From contig OY979719.1 of the NCBI GenBank assembly GCA_963855995.1, forward strand, positions 17,889,312 to 17,953,311: a stretch of DNA of 64,000 bases. The letters are read 5' to 3'. Shown in pieces: positions 42,201-51,148 of this stretch. The DNA is from Muricea muricata. Its lineage: Eukaryota > Cnidaria > Anthozoa > Malacalcyonacea > Plexauridae. The position numbers were made by a program, and so were the translations under genes. The notes below the pieces were generated by a model that had not been told where the DNA came from, did no database searches, and was given only the letters and a program-made list of their open reading frames with translations. Position 1 is the stretch's first letter. Each line of letters begins with the position of its first letter.

Positions 42201-45200
42201 TAGCGTAGTGCTAATAAAACAACATTAAAATACTGTGCGCTGTTTGATAAAATCTTGAAATCCTTCAGTTTTAGCAATTTTGCCACCGTCAACAGAAACA
42301 ACAAACCCAACAATTATGTCTACGCCAACAGGTAATCAGAAAAAATGTAGTTTTTTTATCAAAGAAGTTTTTAATAGCTTTCGTTTTAAAAATTTTGTTA
42401 CTCAACCCTAGTTTGGATGAACAGAAGGCTTAACAAGGTTCTGTTACAAACATAAAGGTTTATAAGATAAGGAATTGTAAACAGTCATCTTACCCTCAAC
42501 GCATTCTGTGTGGACAGGGACGCACATTAGAGGCGTCTGGGATACGGGTGTTATATCCCAAATACTAAAATACTGTGCGCTGTTTGATAAAATCCTGAAA
42601 TCCTTCAGTTTTAGCAATTTCGCCACCGTCAACTGAAACAAAAAACCCAGAAATTATGTCTACACCAACAGGTAATGAGAAAAAATTGTAATTTTTTATT
42701 ATATAAGTTTTCAATAGCTTTCCTTTTATAAATGTTGCTAGTCAGCTTAGACGAAGAGAAAGTTTGACAAAGGTTCATAAGCAATTTAAACAGTCATATC
42801 TCACCCTGTCAACATTCTCTGTGGAAATGCAAGGACGCACATTGGTGGCGTATAAAGAAAGGGTGTTATATCCCAAAAAAATTGAAAAACTGTCTTAAAG
42901 TTGCCAATAAAATGATTGTGGGAATGGACCATTCCCCAATTAGACAAACTTTCAAATTGGAAAACGATTTTAGCACAGTTGGAAAGAGTCTAAATTTAGT
43001 GAAACTGTAGAGTTTGGTTGTAAAATATTGTAAAATGTCGAAAATATAGTAATGTAAAGATTGAGAATTTTCTATACTTTTGTATTACGCGGGAAAAACG
43101 TTACCACATTTCCACATAGTGGTAACGCTTTTCCGGGCGTAATACAAAAGTATACAAAATTCGCAAACTTTATAGGACTATATTTTCCGCATTTTACAAT
43201 ATTTTGCAACCAAACTTCACAATTTCACTAAATTTAAGAAGCTCTTTCCAACTGTGTTAAAATTGTTTTCCAATTCAAAACTTTGTCTGATTGGGGAATG
43301 GTCCAACCTCTTGCAACTTCACCTCAGGCAACACAAGAATCAAATTCAATAATGTCTACACCAACAAAGAGAAAAAATGCATAGCATTTTATTATAGACG
43401 TTTTTGGCAACTTTGTTTACAAAATCTTATTAATTGAACAATTTTTAGCGTAGATCTAAAAGAATACTTAAAAACACTGAGCGCAAAAACACTGAAATGT
43501 TTCAGTTTTAGCAACTTCCACACAGTCAACACGAACAATAAATGCAACAATGTCTACAACGCCAACAGGTAAAGAGAAGTATTGTAGCTTTTAGCATGGA
43601 CATTTTCAGCAGTCTTCCTTTTAAAAAGTAAATGTGCTACTCAGTCTAAGTTTAGGGGTGTTGTACTCCAAAATATTAAAAATAATGCCTGAAGGTCGGT
43701 AAAAAAATGGTCGTGAAAGTAAAATATAAATTGAGTCGATCTTGCTTAAATACGAAACAAATATCATTTTCTGTCAAAAAAAGTAAATGCAGTGTAAATA
43801 GCTAAAAGATTTGGACATAATTGCTATTATTATTTATCCTATAATCATTCAACATCTTCATTTGCTGACTGGAGCGAAGATTTCGCAAAATCTGGATGGT
43901 TAAACTGCGGAGAAGACAATCATTTCATCACTGGATTTTATCGTTTAAACTCTCCGGACAACCGTAGTGATCCAATCTCTGTACTTGAACAAGCAAGATG
44001 TTTTAATTCAACAGCAGACTTCAGTGGTCAGCATGGAACGTGTAAAAATGCTAATTGGTCGAATTCTCTGAACAGGCGAGTCTTTTATACACATGATTCT
44101 CTTCACAAATGCACTCAAGCGGTTTGAGACCTACAGTATAAAAAAACAACAGGCTTCAAAAAAGAAGACTTCAGAAAGTCACCGCAACTAACATAAAATA
44201 CATACACCAAAAATAAACATTTTCACATATTTAGTCTCATTTTCCGAATTTTAAATCCTCAGTTTTATTTTAATATAGAAATGATACATGGAGCATTTGC
44301 CCTGTGGGTTATTTTCTAAACGGATTATATAAGAATGATGTCCACTATTTAAATAATATACTCTGGGCTCGTTGCTGTAAGCCAAAGAATCATCCTGATG
44401 GTTATGGATCATGCTATACTGAAGACGTTGGAGAATCGTTTGAAAGAGAAGGTTGGACAAACTGTTCAAAGCTTGGATATTATATCACAGGAGTTTATAG
44501 TGGTTCTAATAATTGGCTTAAAAACATTGACAAATTTCGATGTTGTCAGATGGCTGCAGGTAACAAAATTACTAGTAAAAAATTATGCGACAATTACTAC
44601 CTGAAATCATGACCGCACAATGTAAGGTTGCAAATATGCATTCCTTGAATAGCAAGCTAATGATGAATTACACTGGTAAAGAACAATCTTTTATTACCTA
44701 ATTTTTTTCAACTCACCATTAGCTTTGGTGATCAACTTAAGAAGATTTAAAAACTTATGCAATGACTTGTACTTTTTGAACATTACTTTGTATAGTGACA
44801 CCTCCAAGATGTTTAGTTTCTGACTGGATCAAAAGCTTCAAAATAAATATCTGGTTAACCTGCGCAGCGACGAATCTTTTCATCACTGGATTTTATCGGT
44901 TAAATCGTCATGACAACACTAGTGATCCAATTTCTTTACTGGAACAAGCAAGATGTTGCAGTTCAATACCAGAGTTCAGCAGTCAGCCTGGAACATGTTA
45001 TGAGATTTCTTGGCAGAATTCTCTGGCTAAGTGAGTATTTTATAAATAATTCTCTTCATGAGTGTCATCGTTTTGATTTAAATAAAATAATATAAGCAAA
45101 CTTTCCGCTTTTTAAAGCTGTCAGTTTTATTTTAATATAGAAATTATGAATGGAGCATTTGCCCTCCGGGTTATTTTTTGAACGGACTTTATATCTACGA

Positions 45201-48200
45201 TGTCCACCATTTAAGTGACATAAATCGAGCTCATTGCTGTAAACCAAGTAATCATCCAGTGGGTTATGGATCGTGCTATACTGAAGATGTTGGAGAATCG
45301 TTTGAAAGAGGAGGTTGGACAAACTGTTCAAAGCTTGGATATTATATCACAGGAGTTTATCGTGGTTCTGGTTACTGGCTTAAAAACATTGACAAATTTC
45401 GATGTTGTCAAATGGCCCGAGGTAAAGAAATTATCAGAATATTGCACAATGTATTGACTCCTACGTCTGATAATTATCACATAAAATCAGTAGCGGCGCC
45501 ACGGGGTGGACTGGGGAGGGGGGTCTCGTCCCCCCATTTCTCACCGAGACCAATTTTCTAATTCGTCCAAATCCGATGAGAAAGAGTGGGGGGGGGGGGG
45601 TACGGTAGGATTTATCAATGTATCCAGGTCTAACAAATACACGTGTAGAGATACGAAAAATTGTGCGTTCAAGTTGCTTTATGATCTTGAGAATTCACTT
45701 CATTACTATCCGGAAAATTCAGGAAATAGCATTTCAGGGATTCCAGATTTCAAAATTTTCCCGACGGAACATGCCCTCGGACGCCCTAGATGGCTCGCAG
45801 ATTGTCCCCCCAACTTCAATGCCCTGGCGCCGCCACTGCCTAAAATAATCATGATTGGTGAATGTAAGGTTCTATATTTACTATAGCATCATACTAGTAT
45901 ACTACTCTATTGCCGCAGAGAAATATCGAGCTCGTAATCTAATTGTAAAAATAATAATATCTGCCATTTCTAAATAATCTTCGCTAAATGGATGAAAATT
46001 ATCAGAAATATTTCATGGACAGATATTTGAAACGTTATTTAAAGGCTATTAAGCTCCAGGCAAAATGGGTACACACCTATTAATATAATTTTTTTTTCTT
46101 GGTTATTTAAGCAACAATTTCCTAAATTTCCTAGTTTGCCATGGATCTAACGCACAACTTGGTACAACAATTTTTTACCTAAGGGACTGTTCATATGGGC
46201 AGAAGTTATCTCGGTTCCCGAGAAAACATTTCGACAGGTCAAATAGTATTGTTCTGTTCATATGGAGAAATGTTTTCCCACCGGGTAAAGTTTCCCACGG
46301 TGATGTAGATTTTGTAAAGTGTAAACAGAAAGTTTTCCCGCTAAGCGGGAAAGTTGTGTTCATATGGGATAAAACTTATCTCGGTCACCGAGATCTCGCC
46401 TGTCATCAAGCGAGATCTCGGTTAATGAGAAAACGTTTCGTCTCATATGAACGCAAGGTAACTTTTCATACTATTTTCGTAAGAAGCCAAGATCTCGCTT
46501 GTAAACTTGTCGAAATGTTTTCTCGCTAACCGGGAAAAATTCTTCCCATATGAACAGGCCCTAAGTAATATTTAAAACATGAGCACTAGTGCTTTATCAT
46601 GCAGATACAAAGTCGCGAGAAAAATTTCAAAAGCATCTGAAAATCTCATCAACAGAGCGCTCTAGCTAACACCAAAGTACATTAAAAAATTGGCATGACT
46701 ATAATGTCGTGGAAACACTGCTTAAATTTATGATCGCAAAGCTTTCTATCCGTACGCTTAGATCTGTTAATATTAAAGATTCGAGATTACCGAACGAAAG
46801 CTTTACGACAGTAAATTTACGTGATGTTTCATAAAATTATATTGGTATTGATATTCACCTTATAAAATTACAAGGAACTTACATAATTTAGGACTTGCAT
46901 TACAATGTTATAAATTATTTCACATAATAAACGAAGATATGAGCTCTATGAGGAAGATCTATATGACAATCTACTCTGCAAATTTGAGTACTTGATTTGT
47001 ATTTTTTCTTGCAATAGAAACAGTAAAATCGATCCAGGGTAACCTTTCAGGCTAAGTACGTTACGTCAGATGTGAACTCGCACAATTTTTTTGTTTACAG
47101 TTAATTGAACCTTCTCTGTTAAAACAGTTTCTACCCAATAAAACTTCCAGACAGCTGACTACAGCTGACTGCCACTGCCACAAAAAGTAAGCTTTTCCTT
47201 AATCACATTTTCTTTTTTCAGTAAATCAAGAAATGTTGTCATCTTGTAAAAAAATGTCAGAAAGAAACAGGTATGCGCGTCACTAGCATAAAGAGAGCAT
47301 TACTGTATGAGATCATCTGTTTATCTTTTTTGTCATCATTTTTTGTCATTACTTTATTCAACCATTAGAAATAGAAGTGACTATATCTTGATTTAAAATA
47401 TCTAACTAAATTTTGCATGTTTTTAATACAACATTCTCAACATTCACTTGCTAGATCACTCAGCAATGGTGTTTACCAGCTGAGAAATTATGATTTCCTC
47501 GAAGAATATAAAGTTTACTGTCACATGACTGAAATATCTGGCTGTGGGTCAGGAGGCTGGACACTAGTGATGAAAATTGATGGCACCAAGGTAAAGTTAA
47601 TCTTAAACTAAGGTATTTTCAGTGAAGAATTAAAACGACACACATGAAAAAATATATAGTTGTGATACATAGTTAATATATTTCCTTTACAGACTGAGTT
47701 CAACTACAGTTCACCTTACTGGAGCAACAAGGAAACCTACGGAGTTGAAGACGGACTTGAAGGTTTGACTGAAAAACAAACAAAACTGGCTTCTTACTGG
47801 AACACACCGTTCGACAAAATATGCCTCGGAATGAAAGTAAATGGTGTCCCAAAATGGATCGTGATTGACTACCAAGCAAGTTCGCTTTACAATGTGATCG
47901 CAGACGGAGTTTTTAGAAGTATGAGCGTTGGGAAGAACACATGGTTATCTCTCATGGATGGTTCGCGTTTGCAAGAAAACTGTGATGAAAAAGGGTTTAA
48001 TATAAACCGTGAAGGTTATAAACTGGCACACTTCAAAGTACGAATTGGAATAATAGCAGATGACGACGACTGCAACAGTTGTAACTCGTGTATTGGCTTT
48101 GGTACCTCAGTACGTTTATGTAATGGTCAAATAAGAAAGACAACATGTGGAAATATTGCCATTTGCAATAAACTTAAAAACAAGAACACTCCAGCATTTG

Positions 48201-48220
48201 GATACATATTTGTACAGTAG
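26969..48220 (+). CDS. Gene 2: secreted PAN / Ser-Thr-Pro repeat / Cys-module / fibrinogen-like protein (whole gene model)
   Basis: Paralogue of gene 1. Exons: 26969-27298, 33405-33447, twenty-two intact mini-exons from 33804 to 43568, A-B cassettes 43850-44075 with 44279-44559 and 44796-45030 with 45141-45421, then 47222-47270, 47455-47590, 47693-48220. The first A exon has no AG acceptor and a GC donor. Omitting that A-B pair keeps the frame and gives 2823 nt, 940 residues. It differs from gene 1 by more mini-exons, fewer A-B pairs, no PAN2 insert, a LINE-filled first intron and a divergent second half of the fibrinogen domain. Secretion and extracellular binding are inferred from the domains. 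Confidence 0.7.
27299..28130 (+). other. Gene 2 intron 1, left part
   Basis: AT-rich intron sequence between the PAN donor and the LINE. No exon or known repeat recognised. Confidence 0.5.
28168..29911 (-). pseudogene. LINE reverse transcriptase, frameshifted pieces
   Basis: Pieces on the minus strand: 29366-29911 (fingers: N-K-A-P-G, then A-P-I-F-K-K-N-G-D and N-H-R-G-I), 29136-29369 (palm: [15 protein letters not shown]), 28558-29136 ([10 protein letters not shown], catalytic F-A-D-D-L, then Y-L-G-S-L-I), 28168-28515 (post-RT region, W-Y-G-H-L-L-R). The catalytic F-A-D-D is intact, but shifts and stops between the pieces break the protein. Domain order is that of a LINE ORF2. Confidence 0.85.
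30019..31029 (-). pseudogene. LINE apurinic-type endonuclease domain
   Basis: 336-codon open frame on the minus strand. Motifs of exonuclease/endonuclease/phosphatase fold: A-T-W-N-V-G-S-M-T at the start, [20 protein letters not shown], and S-Q-V-D-Y-I-L. These are the catalytic Asn, Glu and Asp-x-Asn positions of the APE family, which nick target DNA for reverse transcription. It is the N-terminal part of the element whose RT lies next door in another frame. Confidence 0.85.
31297..33347. mobile_element. hAT-like DNA transposon inserted in the LINE
   Basis: 2051 bp with inverted ends CAGGGGTGGATCTAG and CTAGATCCGCCCCTG, flanked by CACAC on both sides. The LINE leader resumes after it. A short minus-strand frame at 32290-32487 contains [14 protein letters not shown], resembling the F-x-D-H-x-x-x-x-L-x-x-R-F segment of hAT transposases. 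A tandem stretch of CGCAGTAGTTTCC units lies at 32920-33060. No intact transposase. Confidence 0.7.
32603..32754. mobile_element. 152-bp MITE nested in the hAT-like element
   Basis: Near-perfect inverted ends of about 45 bp (CAGTAGCGTAGCCAGCCCGA and its complement) and a perfect 8-bp target duplication ATTATAAC (32595-32602, 32755-32762). The 8-bp duplication fits hAT mobilisation. A diverged relative is at 54927-55074. Confidence 0.85.
33405..33447 (+). CDS. Gene 2 exon 2: 43-nt linker exon
   Basis: Same 43 nt as in gene 1 (reads [14 protein letters not shown]), acceptor TTCATGTAG, donor CAA|GTAAGT, phase 0 to 1. Its conservation beside heavily rearranged intron sequence supports a coding role. 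Confidence 0.75.
33804..43568 (+). CDS. Gene 2 mini-exon array: 22 intact phase 1-1 exons
   Basis: Intact exons: 33804-33851 (c), 34825-34881 (a), 35032-35085 (b), 35245-35301 (a), 35626-35679 (b), 35843-35899 (a), 36283-36339 (a), 36911-36970 (a), 37113-37166 (b), 37327-37383 (a), 37768-37824 (a), 38149-38202 (b), 38362-38418 (a), 38802-38858 (a), 39268-39321 (b), 39487-39543 (a), 39908-39955 (c), 41687-41743 (a), 42061-42114 (b), 42275-42331 (a), 42615-42671 (a), 43512-43568 (a). Types as in gene 1: a about [19 protein letters not shown], b about [18 protein letters not shown], c the 48-nt form. Lengths 48, 54, 57 or 60 nt, all divisible by three with phase 1 borders. A higher-order unit of about 1.03 kb (a-b-a with introns) is repeated, e.g. 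35245-36282 and 37768-38801. The array would add 407 Ser/Thr/Pro-rich residues if all are used. Confidence 0.8.
34227..34447. mobile_element. GGAGT-rich MITE-like element, copy 3
   Basis: Same ends as at 6561-6757 (TGGAGTCAAAACAACTCC, GGAGTTAAAATAACTCC) and same position after the type-c mini-exon, so it predates the gene duplication. Confidence 0.55.
34457..34512 (+). pseudogene. Dead type-a mini-exon
   Basis: 56 nt with intact GTAAAG donor but no AG acceptor; counterpart of 6767-6822. Its acceptor side is replaced by the GGAGT element. Confidence 0.65.
40237..40604. mobile_element. Mariner-type MITE (CAGGGTGTCCCA ends)
   Basis: 368 bp between TA duplications; inverted ends CAGGGTGTCCCAAAAAAACC extend about 48 bp almost perfectly. 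The paralogous site in gene 1 (about 11354) is empty and reads GATTATATATATGG. Confidence 0.85.
40782..41003. mobile_element. GGAGT-rich MITE-like element, copy 4
   Basis: Fourth copy, next to another dead type-a mini-exon (41010-41068). Paralogous to 11536-11728. Confidence 0.55.
41010..41068 (+). pseudogene. Dead type-a mini-exon
   Basis: Type-a sequence with GTAATG donor. The nearest AG would give 59 nt, which is not divisible by three, so inclusion would shift the frame. Confidence 0.6.
41364..41417 (+). pseudogene. Type-b mini-exon with destroyed acceptor
   Basis: Full 54-nt type-b unit with donor ACAG|GTATAA, but the acceptor reads TTTTTGC instead of TTTTTAG. Counterpart of the truncated unit at 11886 in gene 1, which keeps its acceptor. 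Confidence 0.65.
41523..41630. mobile_element. Partial CCCGTTTA MITE
   Basis: Left end CCCGTTTACACAGTTCCGG through GATATCGTGA matches parts of the element at 12123-12322; the right end is missing. Confidence 0.45.
42925..43305. mobile_element. Fold-back MITE with TGGACCATTCCCC ends
   Basis: About 380 bp. Inverted ends TGGACCATTCCCCAAT and ATTGGGGAATGGTCCA, similarity running along both arms, with a central hairpin around GCGGGAAAAACGTTACCAC and its inverse. No coding sequence. It ends directly before a type-b mini-exon that has lost both splice sites. Confidence 0.75.
43314..43366 (+). pseudogene. Type-b mini-exon with both splice sites lost
   Basis: Recognisable unit, but acceptor reads CTCTTGC and the GGTAT of the donor is deleted so CCAACA runs straight into AAAGAG. 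It lies immediately after the fold-back MITE. Confidence 0.65.
43850..44075 (+). pseudogene. Gene 2 exon A1, acceptor lost, GC donor
   Basis: Coding homology to A exons is complete: [24 protein letters not shown] (the second Cys is Phe). The sequence before the expected start reads ATCATT where other A exons have an AG acceptor; no in-phase AG is nearby. The donor is AACAG|GCGAGT, a GC site. The exon is probably skipped or dying. Skipping it alone would break the frame; skipping A1 with B1 would not. Confidence 0.65.
44279..44559 (+). CDS. Gene 2 exon B1
   Basis: 281 nt, acceptor AATATAG, donor GCAG|GTAACA, phase 2 in and 1 out. Motifs [33 protein letters not shown] and F-R-C-C-Q. Intact itself, but it needs the phase-2 exit of A1, whose acceptor is missing. 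Confidence 0.7.
44796..45030 (+). CDS. Gene 2 exon A2
   Basis: 235 nt, acceptor TGTATAG, donor GCTAA|GTGAGT, phase 1 in and 2 out; close match of gene 1 A4 (18813). The N-P-P-D motif reads N-R-H-D here. Can be joined directly to the last mini-exon in frame. Confidence 0.8.
45141..45421 (+). CDS. Gene 2 exon B2
   Basis: 281 nt, acceptor AATATAG, donor CCGAG|GTAAAG, phase 2 in and 1 out. Same motifs as the other B exons; counterpart of gene 1 19156-19436. Followed by the fibrinogen exons. Confidence 0.8.
45488..45838. mobile_element. 351-bp hAT-type MITE
   Basis: Inverted ends CAGTAGCGGCGCCA and TGGCGCCGCCACTG; 8-bp target duplication CATAAAAT/CCTAAAAT (one mismatch). The matching gene 1 intron has a single CATAAAAT near 19493-19500 with no insert, an empty-site control. 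It includes a G-run at about 45589-45600. Short ORFs across it are chance. Confidence 0.85.
46184..46560. mobile_element. 377-bp MITE with TGTTCATATGGG ends (gene 2 copy)
   Basis: Same element, same site and same CTAAG flanks as 19838-20214, so it was present before the duplication of this part of the locus. Confidence 0.8.
47222..47270 (+). CDS. Gene 2 exon E1
   Basis: 49 nt, acceptor TTTTTTCAG, donor [23 protein letters not shown] with a Leu-to-Met change versus gene 1. Phase 1 in, 2 out. Confidence 0.75.
47455..47590 (+). CDS. Gene 2 exon E2: start of fibrinogen-like domain
   Basis: 136 nt with S-N-G-V-Y and [11 protein letters not shown]; differs from gene 1 by one residue (Pro to Ser before G-C-G-S-G-G-W). 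Acceptor TTGCTAG, donor ACCAAG|GTAAAG. Confidence 0.85.
47693..48220 (+). CDS. Gene 2 exon E3: rest of fibrinogen-like domain and stop
   Basis: 528 nt, 175 residues, stop TAG at 48218-48220. Opens like gene 1 ([11 protein letters not shown]) with a single difference over about the first 50 codons, then diverges strongly while keeping the scaffold: [43 protein letters not shown]. An acidic D-D-D-D-C run replaces N-N-Q-N-N-C. All Cys of the family pattern are kept, so the domain should fold. Confidence 0.87.
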   Translation, partial: TEFNYSSPYWSNKETYGVEDGLEGLTEKQTKLASYWNTPFDKICLGMKVNGVPKWIVIDYQASSLYNVIADGVFRSMSVGKNTWLSLMDGSRLQENCDEKGFNINREGYKLAHFKVRIGIIADDDDCNSCNSCIGFGTSVRLCNGQIRKTTCGNIAICNKLKNKNTPAFGYIFVQ

Positions 48221-48442
48221 CACTGTAGAAACAATTTCGACAAACTAACATTGGCAATGAATATATTTCTTTCTTGGTGAACATCAGTATAAGTTAAGTT
48301 TTTTAAAAATGATGACTGACACAAAATAATTTATTTTTGAGTTATTCTTTGACCGCGAGATTTATCTCAGATAAATACCTGCATGAAACTTGTGGAAAAA
48401 CATGGTAATAATTCCGTGTTCTCATATAAATCTTAATTCAAG

Positions 48443-48480
48443 CCCTAACCCAAACCCAAACCCAAACCCTAATCCTAACC
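48443..48480. repeat. Short telomere-like degenerate repeat
   Basis: Reads as CCCTAACCC followed by several AAACCC units and CCCTAATCCTAACC. About 38 bp only. It may be an interstitial telomere-like tract or simple low complexity. Confidence 0.4.
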
Positions 48481-49082
48481 AGTGTTTTATTTGTCATGTT
48501 TTAACTTTGATGGATTGAAGACTTGATTAGATTTAGGGCTTGGATTAAAATTTAATTTCGCGTACTGAGAACACGGAATTATTACCAAAAATATCAACTT
48601 CAATTGTTTAAACCAAAAGATTCTGCTGGAAAACACGCACCTCAAGAATAAATTCAGTTGAAGTCTATTTAAATTCAAATATTCCTGCAAGGACATAGAC
48701 ACGCAAAAAGCGATAACAATTAGTTTACTAGGCATATGCGTCGTAACATTGATCATATAGTCGAGAAACATAGTGATATACATACTTCTTTTAAAACTGC
48801 CGAAACCTATCAATGTAATTTATGAAGAAAAAACACACAAAAGAAATCAAGAGCGCGAAGGAGTTGTATATGTTATACAGATTTCTCTTGATTTACATAA
48901 ATCTAAACTTTGCTTTTCTCGTCTTATGTAAAAATGTATTTTCAAAATTACTTGGCCAATAGATGCATAAAATTGGAGAGTTTCATAAGACATTTGCAAC
49001 ATTCAATTTTTTGTTTACGCGCTGAGAACCTAGACCATGCATACGTTAGCCATATGTTAGCCCACATCGATACAAATGTTTA

Positions 49083-49145
49083 GGGGGGGGGGGGGTATGT
49101 ATGTATGTATGTATGTATGTATGTATGTATGTATGTATGTATGTA
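49083..49145. repeat. Poly-G and (GTAT)n microsatellite
   Basis: A run of G at about 49083-49095 followed by about twelve GTAT units. Confidence 0.95.
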
Positions 49146-50087
49146 TTCGCGATTGCCGAGTGTGGGCCTTTAGTTCAGATGTATAGGCCTATCATGTCGC
49201 TTTACGAAATACAAAAGCGCAGGAATCATTTCTCAGGATATTTCTTCATGTAAGCTGACAAACAACGTTTTACTTGAAATGACACTCTAGGCTGAATTTA
49301 AAAAAATCAACAGAGTAAATTCTGGATAATAATGCAAATACATGTTAAGAAGACTGATTTGGACATAAGAGCTGGATAAAGCATCCTTTTGAATTCACGC
49401 AGGCAACCAATTGTAAACCCAGAATATTTATAATGACATACTGGATTCTAATGAAAATCAGTTTAAGTTTCTGCGTATCGCATCGCAGCATACACAAACT
49501 CGCCTAATTATGAAGAAAATGTCTTTTCTATTTAACTGCGAAGACACAGCTTGATACAAGTTCTCTAATGCTTTCTAGAACGTGATAACGGCGGCCATCT
49601 TCATTTAGGGGAACACATTATAGTTATTTCATGAAAAGGAAAAATATTATGCTATTTTTGAAAGATTTTTTATTTGGACGTATGCATTCTCACATGCGAA
49701 TGTTCAAAGCCTATTATGATGCAAACTAGTTAATTTCCAGATCCATGTACAATTCTCTTTCTGTCTTTACTGAATAAACATCGGCTTCAACACTTGAATA
49801 TGCACGCCTGTCCAGCTGTCTTGCCTGTCAAATGCTGCTCTTGCAAGCTCTTGTCACAACATAGGAAATAAACAGAAGGAACACTCACCAGTGCGACATG
49901 CCCCCCCCTATTTTTATGCAATTGACTGGCCAGAATAATGGCGGAGCAGCCAGTTCAACATTTCTATTGGTCAGAGAAGGAATACGGAGTCCTGAAATGT
50001 GTTTAAAGTGAAGTTACAGGGTTCCAAAGTAAAGCGTATCACGGATGTCGCGTAAACTTTAGCTTGCGTTTGCAGTCCATTCCTTAG

Positions 50088-50410
50088 ATTGTCTATGGTC
50101 TGCAGAAGCAGCCTAATAAACGTTATGCTCACGAGATTTTTAAGGGCAAAATCATTATTACATGATAAATTTTTGTCTGTCTGCAGACACAGCCTTATAA
50201 ACCTCATGCTCACCAGAATTTTAGAGCAAAACCATCAATGAAAAACTTTGTCAGTCAAGCTGCATGCCTTATAGACGTTATGCTCATGGCAATTTTAAGG
50301 GCCAAATCGTTAAATAGACGATAAACTTTGTCTGTCTGCAGATCCAGCCTAATAAACGTTATGTTCACGAGATTTTTAAGAGCAAAATCATTAATCACAA
50401 TAAGAAATTC
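50088..50410. repeat. About 80-bp tandem repeat, four copies
   Basis: Units beginning near 50091, 50173, 50250 and 50328 share TCTGCAG, AGCCT[AT]ATAAACGTTATG, CTCACGAGA and TTTTAAGGGCAAAATC. Short reverse-strand ORFs here follow from the repeat and are not gene evidence. Confidence 0.75.
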
Positions 50411-50700
50411 TGCGTCTAACATATTCGAGGCTGATTCTTTATCAATTTATGTTTAGATAACGACCGTTGTTGAAGAATGCACGAATTATATCACCATGGT
50501 AACACGCAATTTATTCTCTACTAACCAAGCATTCATTAGTGCATGTGAAACAACTTTAATGAGGTTTACACAAACAATGTAAAAACATTTAAAAAGTCTC
50601 ATTGGCAGCTTAGACCAATAGTCAAAACACGACCTGTTCCTAATAGGAAGATAGCAAAAGAATACCATCGTAAATCGACTTTTATTTGCTTATGTCCACC

Positions 50701-51148
50701 ATGGAAAATTGCCGTTTCTTCGCATCAGTATACCTCGTTCTCTTGTCGCTGGTATTTCAAAACCATCCGACGTTTGCAATGAGGATCGATTTTTGTTTCG
50801 ACCGTACAAATGAAGGTCAGCGTTGATTTGAAACTACATATCTTATGTCCTTTTTTCATGAAAACGTTAAATGTTCAATCTTTTCGGAATTTATATTGGC
50901 AACAGCAGGTACATGTTTGATACAAAAACGATCTCTTTCAGAATACATGTGCGCAAGGAATGGTTGCCATGTACTGTGTACGGTTGAGGTTAGTTTATTT
51001 CCAAGCATGGATCAAAGTTGTATGCCCAGTATGTACAGCATCATTTGAAACGTTTGTGTTTCAGTGCTATTCGTTTGAATAGCTTGAGAAAGAACAAGGA
51101 AAAAATGCAATATGTGAAACCCTGCAGAGCCTTTTATCGTGCGATTAG
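50701..51148 (+). pseudogene. PAN3: degenerate third PAN/apple gene start
   Basis: Three exons can be read with correct phases. 50701-50815 has a signal peptide starting M-E-N-C-R-F-F-A, donor GAAG|GTCAGC. 50909-50988 contains S-E-Y-M-C, N-G-C and V-L-C-T-V-E, donor GAG|GTTAGT. From 51065, after TTTCAG, C-Y-S-F-E is followed at once by TAG (51080-51082), and in the same frame K-E-Q-G-K-N-A-I-C-E-T-L mirrors the G-K-G-K-G-L-C-E-L end of the PAN exon. The in-frame stop inside the conserved part marks a pseudogene. Unlike gene 1, this PAN region is split by introns. No linker or stalk follows. Confidence 0.55.

Larger units (their letters stand above)
48221..50087. other. Gene 2 3' flank, no gene seen
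   Basis: No supported ORF. Contains a telomere-like CCCTAACCCAAACCC stretch (48443-48480), a repeat related to 4310-4500 in inverse orientation (about 48860-48990), and a G-run plus (GTAT)n microsatellite. It differs from the gene 1 3' flank. Confidence 0.5.

Noticed and set aside
6202-43568. Short repeats at semi-regular spacing, superficially like a CRISPR array
   Set aside because: The repeats are coding, flanked by splice signals, and the spacers are homologous to each other; the genome is eukaryotic.
45506-45886. 126-codon ORF after the last B exon of gene 2
   Set aside because: It lies in the hAT-type MITE and adjoining intron, and is absent from gene 1.
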